Assembly: GCA_029719485.1 (NCBI GenBank)
Contig: CP120722.1
Span: 930,001-994,000, forward strand
DNA: 64,000 nucleotides
From: Kiritimatiellota bacterium B12222
Lineage (GTDB): Bacteria; Verrucomicrobiota; Kiritimatiellia; SS1-B-03-39; UBA6053
Direction: 5' to 3'
Below are positions 1-8,496 of the stretch, in pieces (the first letter of the stretch is position 1; every line of letters begins with the position of its first letter). Made by a program: the position numbers and the translations under genes. The notes beneath the pieces are model-generated. The model had not been told where the DNA came from, made no database searches, and saw nothing but the letters and a program-made list of their open reading frames with translations.

Positions 1-336
1 TAGTGGTTGCCCTGCTCTTAAGAATTCTAGATGAAGCCAATCTGCTCGCGGATAGATGGCGTAGCGATAATGGACATTTTCAAAGGTATATACGGGTGCA
101 TTTTTGAGGGCGGTGGCGTACTCGGCTTCTAGTTGAAGCAGGCTCTTTTCGTCTAATGCATTTATGGGAACAGTAACGGTTTGGCCATCGCTCCCTTTGA
201 GGATGATGGTGTCGGCATTTTTTGAGACAAAGCTACCGTTGAAGCTGTGATTATTTTTGCTGCTCCAGGTCAGGAGTTCTGCAGAAAAAACGTTGGAGAG
301 TAGGAGAAAACACAAAGAGAATAACGTTACTTTCAT
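1..336 (-). CDS. Exported protein with SHD1-like domain, 3' end beyond window
   Basis: An open frame of 112 codons runs from an ATG at 336 off the left edge without a stop. Residues 1-19 form a signal peptide (MKV, hydrophobic core LFSLCFLLL, then VFSA before a likely cleavage). The next 50 residues read as a small beta-rich unit with a TWSSKN start, GSFVSK, then ILKGSDGQTVTVPINALDE, which resembles the SHD1 (Sla1 homology) module often found repeated in exported PVC proteins. That module assignment is by eye. Residues 70-112 (YTFENVHYRYAIYPR) are not recognised. It is divergent from the SDR at 624. The size and overall role are unknown because the gene is cut. Confidence 0.6.
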   Translation of the reverse strand, partial: MKVTLFSLCFLLLSNVFSAELLTWSSKNNHSFNGSFVSKNADTIILKGSDGQTVTVPINALDEKSLLQLEAEYATALKNAPVYTFENVHYRYAIYPRADWLHLEFLRAGQPL

Positions 337-563
337 AAGCCTAATTTCCTAACGACTTTGGGTACGAACTCAAGAGGTTTTCGTGAAAGGATGGACTGAA
401 AACTTGGGAAGAATGGGGCGTAAATTTTTTTCATCTTCTCCATGCCGTAGGGTAACGCCAGGTCTGTTATTTGGGGGGGCTCATGGGGAGGTGCAACAGT
501 TGCATGATTCCTGCATAAATTTATCATCGCATAAAGGGACTGGAGTCAGATAGAGCTGTGAAG

Positions 564-580
564 TGCTAAATAACATAGCA
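564..580. promoter_or_regulatory. 17-bp inverted repeat TGCTA-N7-TAGCA, possible operator
   Basis: A perfect 5-bp inverted repeat with a 7-bp centre lies 43 bp upstream of the SDR start at 624. Its 5-7-5 geometry matches the TGTAT-N7-ATACA sites elsewhere in this window, but the half-sites differ, so it could be bound by a different regulator. No other copy was noticed. Chance occurrence is possible. Confidence 0.25.
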
Positions 581-623
581 GGGATCTTTTCCTGCGAACA
601 TCAGTGACTCAAGGAAACAAAAA

Positions 624-1367
624 ATGAGATTTCAGAATAAGGTTGCGATTATTACCGGAGCAGCATCAGGCATGGGGCAATTGGCGGCAAAACTTTTTAT
701 TGAGGAAGGGGGCTTTGTGGTGATGACGGATATCAATGCTGATGCTGTCACCGCGGCCGCCACTGAGCTATCGCCTGACCACCAGCAGGCTGTGGGGGTG
801 CAGGCTGATGTGCGACTTTATGAAGAAGTTCAGCAGGTGGCGGACGAGGCCATGAAAAAATTTGGTCGCATTGATGTGCTTATGAATTTTGCGGGTGGCG
901 CGGAATCGCGGGTGTTGAATTGCCATAAGCCATTTTATGAAATGCCGGTGGAGGTGATCGATTGGGGTCTGGACGTAAATTTAAAAGGAGCGGTGTATTT
1001 TTGCCGTGCGGTCATGGGGCAAATGGTTCAGCAACAATCCGGCGTGATTATCAATTTGGGATCCATCAGTGGGGTTGAAGGGTCGGGTGGGGCGGTGAAT
1101 TACAGTGCGGCCAAAAGTGGAATCATTGGACTCACCAAATCCTTGGCCCTTTCAGGAGCAAAACAAGGAGTGCGTGCATGCTGTGTGTCACCGGGACCTG
1201 TGCTGACCCGTCCGGGCATGGCCAATATGAAAACGCGTCTGGGTCGGGCGGCAGATCCGGAAGAGGTTGTAGATCTTATTTTGTATCTGTGTTCGGATAA
1301 AGCAGGATTTATTACGGGTTCAAATTATCTCATCGATGGCGGTCGTAGTTGCGGCGGGATGGACTAA
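624..1367 (+). CDS. SDR-family NAD(P)-dependent oxidoreductase
   Basis: A classical short-chain dehydrogenase/reductase of 247 residues, the usual family length. The Rossmann motif TGAASGMG is at residues 11-18, the NNAG-type motif appears as NFAGG near 90, and the catalytic YSAAK has Tyr near 160 and Lys near 164. The ATG at 624 follows a purine-rich AAGGAAAC stretch. It is followed after 4 bp by a medium-chain dehydrogenase, so the two are co-transcribed and may act on the same sugar or its oxidised product. Its closest relative in the window is the SDR at 16596-17375; both carry RACCVSPGPVLTR and a Gly-Arg-Ala-Ala stretch near the C-terminus. The substrate cannot be told from sequence; a sugar or sugar acid is inferred from the neighbourhood. 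Confidence 0.88.
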   Translation: MRFQNKVAIITGAASGMGQLAAKLFIEEGGFVVMTDINADAVTAAATELSPDHQQAVGVQADVRLYEEVQQVADEAMKKFGRIDVLMNFAGGAESRVLNCHKPFYEMPVEVIDWGLDVNLKGAVYFCRAVMGQMVQQQSGVIINLGSISGVEGSGGAVNYSAAKSGIIGLTKSLALSGAKQGVRACCVSPGPVLTRPGMANMKTRLGRAADPEEVVDLILYLCSDKAGFITGSNYLIDGGRSCGGMD

Positions 1368-1371
1368 GATC

Positions 1372-2388
1372 ATGAATCGAAAACATATTGTCTTTACCGC
1401 GGTGGGTCAGGCCGAACTTTTAGACCAAGCGATGGGTGAACTCGGCGACAATGAGGCGCTGGTCCAAAATGAAATTTCGGCGATCAGTTCGGGAACAGAG
1501 CGTGCATGTTTGTTGGATTTACCGAATCTGGCAGATTCTCCTCCCGGTCAATTCCCAAAACATTTGGGATACAGTGGGGTAGGCCGGGTGGTTGAGGTCG
1601 GTAAAACTATTACCACGGTTCAGCCTGGTGACCGGGTGCTGACGCATTGGGGGAGTAGTCATGCCTCTTACAATTGTATCCGCGAAGAGAATATGATGAA
1701 AATTGAGCATGACGCCTTGCCCTCTGAGCATGCGGTGTTTGCGGTAATTGCGGGGTTTTCGCTCAATGGACTCCGGAAAACGAGATTGGAAATAGGGGAA
1801 AGTGCCGCGGTGATTGGCATGGGGATTTTAGGTGTGTTCGCCTTGGCTCTGTGCCGAATTGCAGGAGCCACTCCGGTGATTGCGGCAGATTTGAGTGCGG
1901 AACGTCGAGCACTGGCGCTCAGCGTAGGTGCACATGTTGCCTTGGATCCCATGGACCCCACATATACGGAAAAGATGAAAGACCTGACGCGGGGTGGGGT
2001 TAACGCGATTATAGAAGTGACCGGCCAATCGATTGCGATGAAACAAGCCTTGGCCGTAGTGGCGCCCTTTGGTCGCATTTCATTGTTGGGATGTACGCGG
2101 GTGTCGGAGACGGGGATTGATTATTATCAGGAAGTACATCGTCCCGGGGTTGAGCTTGTGGGTGCGCACACCAACGCTCGTCCGTTGCATGAATCCCGTC
2201 CGCATTCCTGGACCTGGAAAGATGATGCCCGTGCGATAATGGATTTTATGGTCGATGGTCGCATCGATATGGGGAAAATTCTGACGGCTTCGTATCATCC
2301 TCAAGATGCATCCGCTATCTATGAGGCGTTAGCATCTGATCCTCATTTTCCGGTGGGGGCGGTATTTGATTGGCGAAAATTGACTTAA
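1372..2388 (+). CDS. MDR-superfamily dehydrogenase lacking zinc ligands
   Basis: A medium-chain (GroES/alcohol dehydrogenase-like) oxidoreductase of 338 residues. The start is placed at ATG 1372 (MNRKHIVF), 4 bp after the SDR stop, because the longer frame from 1336 would overlap the SDR. The GroES-like half is followed by a nucleotide-binding fold with GMGILG near residue 150. The segment where zinc-dependent members have the catalytic Cys reads SSGTERA, and the four-cysteine structural zinc lobe is absent, so the protein is probably zinc-independent. The same is true of its paralogue at 9904-10914. Both lie next to an SDR gene. A role in oxidising or reducing a sugar derivative is inferred only from context. 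The gene converges on 2404-3090 with 15 bp between stops. Confidence 0.82.
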   Translation: MNRKHIVFTAVGQAELLDQAMGELGDNEALVQNEISAISSGTERACLLDLPNLADSPPGQFPKHLGYSGVGRVVEVGKTITTVQPGDRVLTHWGSSHASYNCIREENMMKIEHDALPSEHAVFAVIAGFSLNGLRKTRLEIGESAAVIGMGILGVFALALCRIAGATPVIAADLSAERRALALSVGAHVALDPMDPTYTEKMKDLTRGGVNAIIEVTGQSIAMKQALAVVAPFGRISLLGCTRVSETGIDYYQEVHRPGVELVGAHTNARPLHESRPHSWTWKDDARAIMDFMVDGRIDMGKILTASYHPQDASAIYEALASDPHFPVGAVFDWRKLT

Positions 2389-2403
2389 GATCGTCCTAGT
2401 TGT

Positions 2404-3090
2404 TTATTCGAATTCTACCAATTCAAATCGGGTTCCAAAAGCAACATCCATGGACGCTTTGGCGGGTATTGGCGTACGAATGACTACGCCCGGTTTCATT
2501 TGCACCGCGGCTTTGATCCCCTGCCAGTTTGGGCGCGAACGAAGGGTTTGGGCATCATCAACACCGGCGATAAATAGGGGAAGGTCTGCATTCTCGGGGG
2601 GAGGTGGCAAGCCTACCAGCGAAACCAAGGCTGTCTGTTCAGGGAGTTGGCGGATAAGTTCCCAAAATTCAGGTACAGGCGCTCTATTTTCCAATCGCGA
2701 AAAGAAACTTTGTAGGTCCATGGGCAAGGCAGCTAAATCGAGTTCGATCAGCTGGTGGGGGTGACCTTTAAAGGCTTCTTTCAGGCCTTTCATTTTTGCA
2801 TCTGCGGGGGTCACACGTTCTGAAAAATCTGGCATATTTAAAACCGGAAAGGTGCCTCCCTGGGGGTAGGCTCGTATGAGTGATTCACCCAACACGTACC
2901 CGCAGGCTTCTTGTACGCGAAGTTCACTTATGCGTGAGGGCGATTCCGAGTGATGCAGGATGGATGCGATGCCCAGTATGAGAGAAAGAGCTGTGATGAC
3001 GATCATCAACATCTTTCCTGTGGGGTGATGTCTCCCTTTTTTCCAAACGATCGCCAAGGCGATCATTAACAATACCAGCACTGCTTTCAC
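2404..3090 (-). CDS. Membrane-anchored protein of unknown function in pseudopilin operon
   Basis: A 228-residue protein with two N-terminal hydrophobic segments (about residues 3-16 and 27-45) and a C-terminal part of about 180 residues without a recognised family. The start is a GTG at 3090 that overlaps the TGA of the upstream pseudopilin gene (GTGA), with an AGG-containing ribosome site just before it, indicating translational coupling. The topology suggests anchoring in the inner membrane with most of the chain in the periplasm. It is the last gene of a three-gene operon with the pseudopilin (3087-3749) and the glycoside hydrolase (3764-5797). A function in assembling or displaying the pseudopilin is possible but not shown. 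Confidence 0.65.
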   Translation of the reverse strand: MKAVLVLLMIALAIVWKKGRHHPTGKMLMIVITALSLILGIASILHHSESPSRISELRVQEACGYVLGESLIRAYPQGGTFPVLNMPDFSERVTPADAKMKGLKEAFKGHPHQLIELDLAALPMDLQSFFSRLENRAPVPEFWELIRQLPEQTALVSLVGLPPPPENADLPLFIAGVDDAQTLRSRPNWQGIKAAVQMKPGVVIRTPIPAKASMDVAFGTRFELVEFE

Positions 3091-3749
3091 AAGGACCTCA
3101 CTTTATCTGCTACATTACGAAACCATCCATGACTCGTCACGGTGCCGCTGCTCCAAGGAATGACATCCACATAGAATACGGCGCCATCCAAAAATAAAAT
3201 ATTAATGCCATCGGGATGCCAAGGGCGAGAGTGACTCCAGGGTCTATCATCGATATTGGGATCATCGCATTCTATGGCAAGGTTTCCGTCCATGGTTAAA
3301 TCAAGTGGACCATAAAACAGATTGGATATGCGGTGATAGTAATCGCTGAAACTCCCGTCACGACTGTATTCTTGATTGCCTTTGATACCGGGAGAGGCGG
3401 GGCAATCAAAGACATCCCCACTTCCTACATATCCACCTTCGATCAATTTTCCTGAGGCAACGTATTGGCCGCTTTTCTTAAGGACTTGATAGCCCGAGGC
3501 TGCATTTTCGGTCCATGTCTCTCCATCATGTTCAGACATATAGGAAATGTAGCCAATGTAGATTTGTCTCAGATTGTTTTGGCAACGGGATACTTTGGCC
3601 TTTTCTAAGGCTTTGCCGACTGCAGGTGCGAGTAAGGAAGTGAGGAGCCCAATGATAGCGATTACCACTAACATTTCAATCAGCGTGAATCCCCGGGTTG
3701 ACTGAGGACATCGACTGGTGAAAGCGGGAGATGTGGTAAGGCTATTCAT
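3087..3749 (-). CDS. Type II pseudopilin with H-X9-DG motif
   Basis: A 220-residue protein with a prepilin N-terminus: after a basic leader the cleavage motif [18 protein letters not shown] (about residues 19-36) has the conserved Gly-Phe and the Glu five residues into the mature protein. Near the C-terminus [19 protein letters not shown] contains a His, nine residues, then Asp-Gly, the H-X9-DG processing-associated signature of PVC pseudopilins. The protein is expected to be cleaved by a prepilin peptidase and to sit in the inner membrane or a pseudopilus. It starts 14 bp after the glycoside hydrolase stop and overlaps the next gene by 3 bases, so all three are probably one transcript. Such pseudopilins are numerous in PVC genomes and their individual roles are mostly unknown. 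Confidence 0.9.
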   Translation of the reverse strand: MNSLTTSPAFTSRCPQSTRGFTLIEMLVVIAIIGLLTSLLAPAVGKALEKAKVSRCQNNLRQIYIGYISYMSEHDGETWTENAASGYQVLKKSGQYVASGKLIEGGYVGSGDVFDCPASPGIKGNQEYSRDGSFSDYYHRISNLFYGPLDLTMDGNLAIECDDPNIDDRPWSHSRPWHPDGINILFLDGAVFYVDVIPWSSGTVTSHGWFRNVADKVRSL

Positions 3750-3763
3750 GGGAGTGTCTCAAC

Positions 3764-5797
3764 TTATTTAAGGATAATTTCACATTCTTGCCAAGCGAGT
3801 GCTGGCAGCTGAATGCTCTCTTCGGTTACAGACAGTGAGGGAGCACTGTCAGTTTTTTCTCCTCTGGTGATGGTCATGGTCCATTGTTGATCATCGACGG
3901 GTAGAAGTACATTTTGGAGTTCAAGTGAAGGGCCGGTTATTTCTTTTAAGTCTTTATTGAGGACGGTACGACTTAACAGCAGGTGCTGGCTTTCGGTCAA
4001 AGGTTTTCCGTCAAGAGATACCAAGACCAAGGTTTCAAAGCCCTCTGTTTCTGACATCTGTAGATGACGTAAACCTGCTGGAGGATTTCCATCCAAGGTG
4101 CCGGAAAAGAATTCCGCATGGGAGGAGGAGCCGGTCAATTGGTCTCTGGCCACATCCTTGATGAGTTCCCGGGTATCCGAGACCAGAGGATTCGGGGGAA
4201 GATCATTCATCCAGGGAGCCGTCGATTGGTCTTCGGGTTCAGGACCATAGGCCCGGCGAAATCCGTGGATATTCTGCCAGCCCGGTTCAAATTGATTCCG
4301 AGCCTGCACCAGACTGTGGTATTCGGGTGCCACATAGGGACCTTCCACCCAAATGGTTTTGGGGGCAACGCTTTTTTGGAAATAGCCTTCACGGAAGATT
4401 AATCCCATACTCCGCAAATGATCCTGCATTTGCATGTCCTGCATCATGGTGCCCAAATGCGAATCCCGATCCGGGACCGCTGCTCGTCCGTCCGGTCCCA
4501 TATAGGTATCGCCGTGCGACCAGGCAAACCACACCAGGCCATCCCAGTCTTGCAGCAATCCGTAGGCAGCCATGGCAACAGGCAACATCGTCCGGTACGG
4601 CTTTTGGTTTTTGATGTTGTCGCCACCTTCGGCCTGATTAAGTTCACCAATGAAGAAAGGTTTCCCTGCAAAGGCATGGCGGCTGACCGAACGGATGCCG
4701 TCATCTTTTTTGCGGGTGATCAGCGGATCGGTATACGAATGGTTCTCCATCCAGTCAGATTGCTGATAATGCATATCCGCCGCATTATCACTGCGGAACA
4801 GATTCGAGAAGGTCAGCGGAATCTCTCTTTGCGCAACTTTATTAAGGGTAGCCTGCATGCGCAGGAAATAGTCCTCATCCAATTTGCGGAGAAATTGTGC
4901 CCGCAAGGTAATCAACTGTTGGGTAGTGGGCTTGTAAATGTCTCCAGCCTCTTCCACTCCGGCCTCCCGGCAAAAGGACTCCCATTTTTCCGTCAGTTTG
5001 TTTTGGAAATATTCAGGGAATTTGTTGTGGCAGATGATCGCATACTCTGATGAAAATTCATTGATGACTTCCATCGTTAACACTTGGGGATCTTCCCCGT
5101 AGCTCAGTCCGGTGTAAGGATTTTCATGGTTCAGCACGTTGGTGATAAATTCTTCGCTCAACAAGGCGCAACGCTCGTCGATCACCGGTAACATTTTGAT
5201 TGGATCAAAAGACTTTTTCCAATGCCAGCTTCTCAACTCCTCTATGCCTTCCGCCCAGGCCGCCTCATCTTCGGGTGTGGTTTCCAAGATTCCCACATCG
5301 CCGGGCATAAAATTGCGGGTAAAGTGGGTGGACATGGCCAAATAAATCCCTTTTTCCCGCAGACGCGCGTTCAAATAGTCAAAGCGATCCATCGCTTCCA
5401 TATCCAGTTCCCGAGAGGTATCTTTGTAGGTTAACATCGCTCCGCCCGGAATGCCATGTACCCAATCTTTGCTGTTTCTCAGCATGTGATGCGGCCGCAC
5501 CAAATTGATCTGCCGGTCACTCAACTCGTCTGCCAGTCCCTCTGCTTGTTCTTTTGTAGGGTATACCGCGCAAAGGTTGACCCCCCAAAAGCGGACCACT
5601 TCATCATCTGCATTCACAAAATGTGCACCTTGAATGGTCAGAGGTTCAATATCGGGTTCCACAACAGATTGTACAATGGTTTCTTCTACGGGGTCGACAA
5701 CGATTTGTGCATCGGTTTCTTCAATCGCTTTTGGCGTGCAACCAAATTGCAGGCAAGCGAGAAAGAGAAGGGTGAGCATACATCTAACTGAGATCAT
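3764..5797 (-). CDS. Probable lipoprotein glycoside hydrolase, clan GH-A (GH5-like)
   Basis: The ATG at 5797 (MISVRCML) has an AAGGA ribosome site 8 bases upstream; the longer frame begins with TTG and lacks one. The 677-residue protein starts with a hydrophobic signal ending in QFGC, a weak lipobox with Cys20. A TIM-barrel enzyme domain follows: VINEFS near residue 240 fits the Asn-Glu acid/base pair of clan GH-A, and FIGELNQ near 385 fits the nucleophile Glu on strand 7. The last 150 residues look like a beta-sandwich. The exact GH family and substrate are not certain. It heads an operon with a pseudopilin. A TTGACG/TTTAAT promoter (5877-5882 and 5855-5860) and a TGTAT-N7-ATACA operator lie upstream, tying it to the regulator at 24000-25124. 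Confidence 0.75.
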   Translation of the reverse strand: MISVRCMLTLLFLACLQFGCTPKAIEETDAQIVVDPVEETIVQSVVEPDIEPLTIQGAHFVNADDEVVRFWGVNLCAVYPTKEQAEGLADELSDRQINLVRPHHMLRNSKDWVHGIPGGAMLTYKDTSRELDMEAMDRFDYLNARLREKGIYLAMSTHFTRNFMPGDVGILETTPEDEAAWAEGIEELRSWHWKKSFDPIKMLPVIDERCALLSEEFITNVLNHENPYTGLSYGEDPQVLTMEVINEFSSEYAIICHNKFPEYFQNKLTEKWESFCREAGVEEAGDIYKPTTQQLITLRAQFLRKLDEDYFLRMQATLNKVAQREIPLTFSNLFRSDNAADMHYQQSDWMENHSYTDPLITRKKDDGIRSVSRHAFAGKPFFIGELNQAEGGDNIKNQKPYRTMLPVAMAAYGLLQDWDGLVWFAWSHGDTYMGPDGRAAVPDRDSHLGTMMQDMQMQDHLRSMGLIFREGYFQKSVAPKTIWVEGPYVAPEYHSLVQARNQFEPGWQNIHGFRRAYGPEPEDQSTAPWMNDLPPNPLVSDTRELIKDVARDQLTGSSSHAEFFSGTLDGNPPAGLRHLQMSETEGFETLVLVSLDGKPLTESQHLLLSRTVLNKDLKEITGPSLELQNVLLPVDDQQWTMTITRGEKTDSAPSLSVTEESIQLPALAWQECEIILK

Positions 5798-5854
5798 AAA
5801 ATTTTTCCTTGAATGGTGGAACAAAACATAACGAGATTTACCTATAAAGATATC

Positions 5855-5907
5855 ATTAAACTCTGAACCCCTTTTTCGTCAATTCCTAATTGTATGTTTT
5901 TAATACA
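5855..5907 (-). promoter_or_regulatory. Promoter and TGTAT-N7-ATACA operator (site A) for GH lipoprotein
   Basis: Read on the minus strand, TTGACG (5882-5877) and TTTAAT (5860-5855) are spaced by 16 bp. Eight bases upstream of the -35 lies the palindrome TGTATGTTTTTAATACA (5891-5907), with perfect 5-bp arms and a 7-bp AT-rich centre. The position above the -35 would suit an activator or a DNA-looping repressor, unlike sites at 19778 and 21781, which lie between -35 and -10. Confidence 0.6.
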
Positions 5908-5979
5908 TCTTTAAGGGGCCCTAGATAAATTCCCGCCATGGTATTCGCAATAGGGATCGGGATCTCAATCGATATTGGC

Positions 5980-6300
5980 ATCGAAAACCCAAAACCCAAA
6001 CACATCGATCACCGATGGTGAGACCGATTTTAGGTCAAAGGCATTACGCATTCAAACCGTGGGGAGGGCACTGAGGGTCGAGGGGGTAGCCTGGGTTGCA
6101 CGGGCCCTCCCTGGTCGATGTTTGACAGGCGCAACGCTTTCAGCGTAGTCGATTCCAAATATACAGACCCCAGGGTAGGTTCGTTCCTCACCAACCCTGG
6201 GCTGAATGCCATAACCCCTTTGGGGTAGAGGATCTAAATCGAAATCGTAATGGGTATCGAAAACCCAAACACATCGATCACCGATGGTGAGACCGATTTT
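5980..6300. repeat. Intergenic element: direct repeats around three hairpins
   Basis: Two direct repeats, 5980-6031 and 6256-6300, share ATCGAAAACCCAAA and CATCGATCACCGATGGTG and end in GAGACCGATTTT; the second copy lacks one 7-base internal unit. Between them are three perfect hairpins: ACGCT-ttc-AGCGT (6134-6146), CCCAGGGT-N17-ACCCTGGG (6169-6201) and ACCCC-ttt-GGGGT (6214-6226). No convincing gene is present; short frames here read low-complexity or repeat-derived sequence. The structure resembles a non-autonomous mobile or RNA-forming repeat unit. It lies between the stop of the DUF5054 gene and the promoter of the GH lipoprotein. Confidence 0.6.
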
Positions 6301-6333
6301 CGTCATTCAGACTGGGGGTGCGCGGGCCCGTTC

Positions 6334-8307
6334 TCAAGCTCTCAATTGAAAACGGAATACTGCATCACCTTCAATCCACATGGGGAAGTTGGTTCCCCAA
6401 GCATTGTTACAGAGATTCACGGAAATACCTTCTGCCGGTTCTGGGAGCTGTCCGCTGTAATCCAGTAAGGATCCGTTGCCTAGAGCGACCAAAGGTGCAT
6501 CTAACGAAGTGAGTATGAAGCTGCCGTTGTTTACGTTCTGATCAATGGCATGGAGATTTCCCGTTCCCCGTTTCACTACATTTCGAGGGGAGACTTCTTT
6601 CCCTATTTTTTCAAAGATCCATTCAGTTGCTTCGTCAATTTTGGGTGCAAAAGACAACCATAAAGCTTCCGGCATGCGATTGGCGACTTTTCCATTCCAC
6701 TCAAGCCGAAGGTGCAGGTTTTCCTTTTCCACCCGCCACTCCATGAAAACTTTTGGCGGCGTGCCCGGGTTGTGAATGCGGTCTTCCGGAAAGGTCAATT
6801 CAAGTAACAGCGCCTCTTCGGATTCGTGCTGATAAAGTTTTTGAGCTTGGGGATGTATCCGCAGCGATGTGGCTTCGTCACCCAAACCCGGTTTGGTGAA
6901 GTCCTGACGCGACCACTCTTCTTCACCGCGAATATATTGATCATAAAAGCGATGGTAGTCATCGGCAGAGAAATGCTGATAGCTGAGGCTGCCCAAGGGA
7001 TGTGATGCATCCGCACAGATTTTTCCGGTGGGGGATTTGAGGTGAATCACCGCGCCGGTTGTTGGATCAAAGGCGATCTCCCACCCCTTTAACTTGTACA
7101 AGTCTGTCCAGCTTGTCGCCTGCCATTGATCAGAGACCTGCAAGCGTGGCTCAAGTTCATTCATCGCGATTTCGGCTTCATGACGTAAGGGGTGGGGTAA
7201 CTTTTTGAGGGCATCATCCACATAGTGCCTCTGCTCCAGCCAAGAACGTTCCAGCAACTGAAAGGGAGGGCTTTGTCGTACCGATTCAAATTGTGAAAGG
7301 CTGTAATGTTTCCAATCACGCAGATGGGTTTTTAGATCCATACCCCAAGTATGTTCCGCCGTGAGGAGCAGGGCTTCGCTCAGGGGGTGATCGACTTCAT
7401 CCCCCGGAAGGAGACGTTGATCTTCTAGCCATTGGGTTCGTAGCGCCGACAGTTGTCGGTAGCGGGACACTTTGTACGGGTCGGTTCCTGCACCATGAAT
7501 CCAGGAATCTCCAATCTCTTTATCCACCACGGGCAGGGAGTCGCGTTGATCCCAGACGGTGTCACTAAATTCAGAAAGGTTGGCGGGATAAATCGTTGCT
7601 GAAGGGTACTGCTGTTGTAGCTCATGATAAACGGCGGCCACTTCCTCCGGAGATTGTGGACCTAAATTATCACCGGTCAAATTTAAGGACAATGCACACT
7701 TTCCGGGCAAAGGATTCACACTTCCGTAATCCCCATTATAAATGACCACAATTTCATCTTCTCCGTACACCCAGCGAAATAAGGGCGGTACGTCTGGAAC
7801 CGCAGAGGCTGGGTTGATGCCCACATGTAAGAGGCGGATGCCGGCTTCCGCCAAATAGGGAATCATGGCCTGAGTATGACCGGGGACATCGGTTAATTTT
7901 GCGGCGGTGGTTTTACGTCCAAAGCGTTCATCCAAACGTTGGGAAATAGCCAAACCTGCGCGAAAGAGTTCTGGATTCATCAATTCGGTATGGCTGGTAA
8001 AGGGGAGGGCGTGCCAGTGAAAATCTCCTGCCAAAATCCCTTGTTCCATCTTTTTTCTCATCTCAGGAGAAGCGTGTTCTAGAAAGTATTCCGCAATCCA
8101 GCTTCCCGTGGTCCATACAAAGCGAGTAGGAGAATTTCGGGTTTGTTTTGCGAGATCGAGTGCGGTGGGGATGTAGTGATCGACATAGGATTTTAGAATC
8201 GTATCGGCCAGATCAGTGAAGCCAATGTCGAGGTGAGTTTTGAAAACCACGCCGATTTTATCAATAGACGGAGACGGTGTTTGGGAGTTGGTCATGTGGG
8301 AGTGCAT
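6334..8307 (-). CDS. DUF5054-type glycosyl hydrolase, GH38-like fold
   Basis: A 657-residue protein whose N-terminus has FKTHLDIGFTD (about residues 22-32), matching the His-x-Asp zinc and substrate motif of GH38-type deacetylase-like barrels, followed by TTGSWIAEYFLE, FHWHALPFTSHTEL and KLTDVPGHTQAM, where the Asp of TDVPGH is a plausible nucleophile. The C-terminal half is a beta-sandwich as in alpha-mannosidases. It resembles the family annotated as DUF5054, whose activity is not well known. There is no signal peptide, so it is probably cytoplasmic and acts on imported oligosaccharides. Start ATG 8307 is used; ATG 8295 is an alternative. It is divergent from 8497-8988 and shares the operator at 8425-8441 with it. 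Confidence 0.8.
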   Translation of the reverse strand: MHSHMTNSQTPSPSIDKIGVVFKTHLDIGFTDLADTILKSYVDHYIPTALDLAKQTRNSPTRFVWTTGSWIAEYFLEHASPEMRKKMEQGILAGDFHWHALPFTSHTELMNPELFRAGLAISQRLDERFGRKTTAAKLTDVPGHTQAMIPYLAEAGIRLLHVGINPASAVPDVPPLFRWVYGEDEIVVIYNGDYGSVNPLPGKCALSLNLTGDNLGPQSPEEVAAVYHELQQQYPSATIYPANLSEFSDTVWDQRDSLPVVDKEIGDSWIHGAGTDPYKVSRYRQLSALRTQWLEDQRLLPGDEVDHPLSEALLLTAEHTWGMDLKTHLRDWKHYSLSQFESVRQSPPFQLLERSWLEQRHYVDDALKKLPHPLRHEAEIAMNELEPRLQVSDQWQATSWTDLYKLKGWEIAFDPTTGAVIHLKSPTGKICADASHPLGSLSYQHFSADDYHRFYDQYIRGEEEWSRQDFTKPGLGDEATSLRIHPQAQKLYQHESEEALLLELTFPEDRIHNPGTPPKVFMEWRVEKENLHLRLEWNGKVANRMPEALWLSFAPKIDEATEWIFEKIGKEVSPRNVVKRGTGNLHAIDQNVNNGSFILTSLDAPLVALGNGSLLDYSGQLPEPAEGISVNLCNNAWGTNFPMWIEGDAVFRFQLRA

Positions 8308-8424
8308 AGGGACTGTTTTGTGAAAAGTTAAGGTGTTTTCTTCGTTATAACTGTAATGTTATAAGAAGAATCGGCAAGGAGTTGAGCGTTGAGACTGAGG
8401 TGCAAACAAAAAAGCATTGCATTA

Positions 8425-8441
8425 TGTATGAAAATAATACA
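8425..8441. promoter_or_regulatory. TGTAT-N7-ATACA operator (site B)
   Basis: TGTATGAAAATAATACA, perfect 5-bp arms with a 7-bp centre, lies between the divergent starts of the DUF5054 gene (8307) and the secreted protein (8497). It could control both. A TGTATGTATCA stretch follows 3 bp further on and may be a degenerate second half-site. Confidence 0.6.
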
Positions 8442-8496
8442 TGTTGTATGTATCACGACTTTGAAAAAGAACTCAACCCCAAAAAAGGAATATCGT

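Noticed and set aside
333-527. 64-codon minus-strand frame whose TGA overlaps the ATG of the exported protein at 336
   Set aside because: The ATGA overlap is suggestive of coupling, but the composition is not protein-like, there is no ribosome site before 527 and no family pattern; it fills the divergent promoter space.
1668-2078. 136-codon minus-strand frame within the MDR gene
   Set aside because: Antisense shadow of the dehydrogenase, no family pattern.
4418-5050. 210-codon plus-strand frame opposite the GH lipoprotein
   Set aside because: It is the antisense shadow of a well-supported coding region with signal and catalytic motifs.
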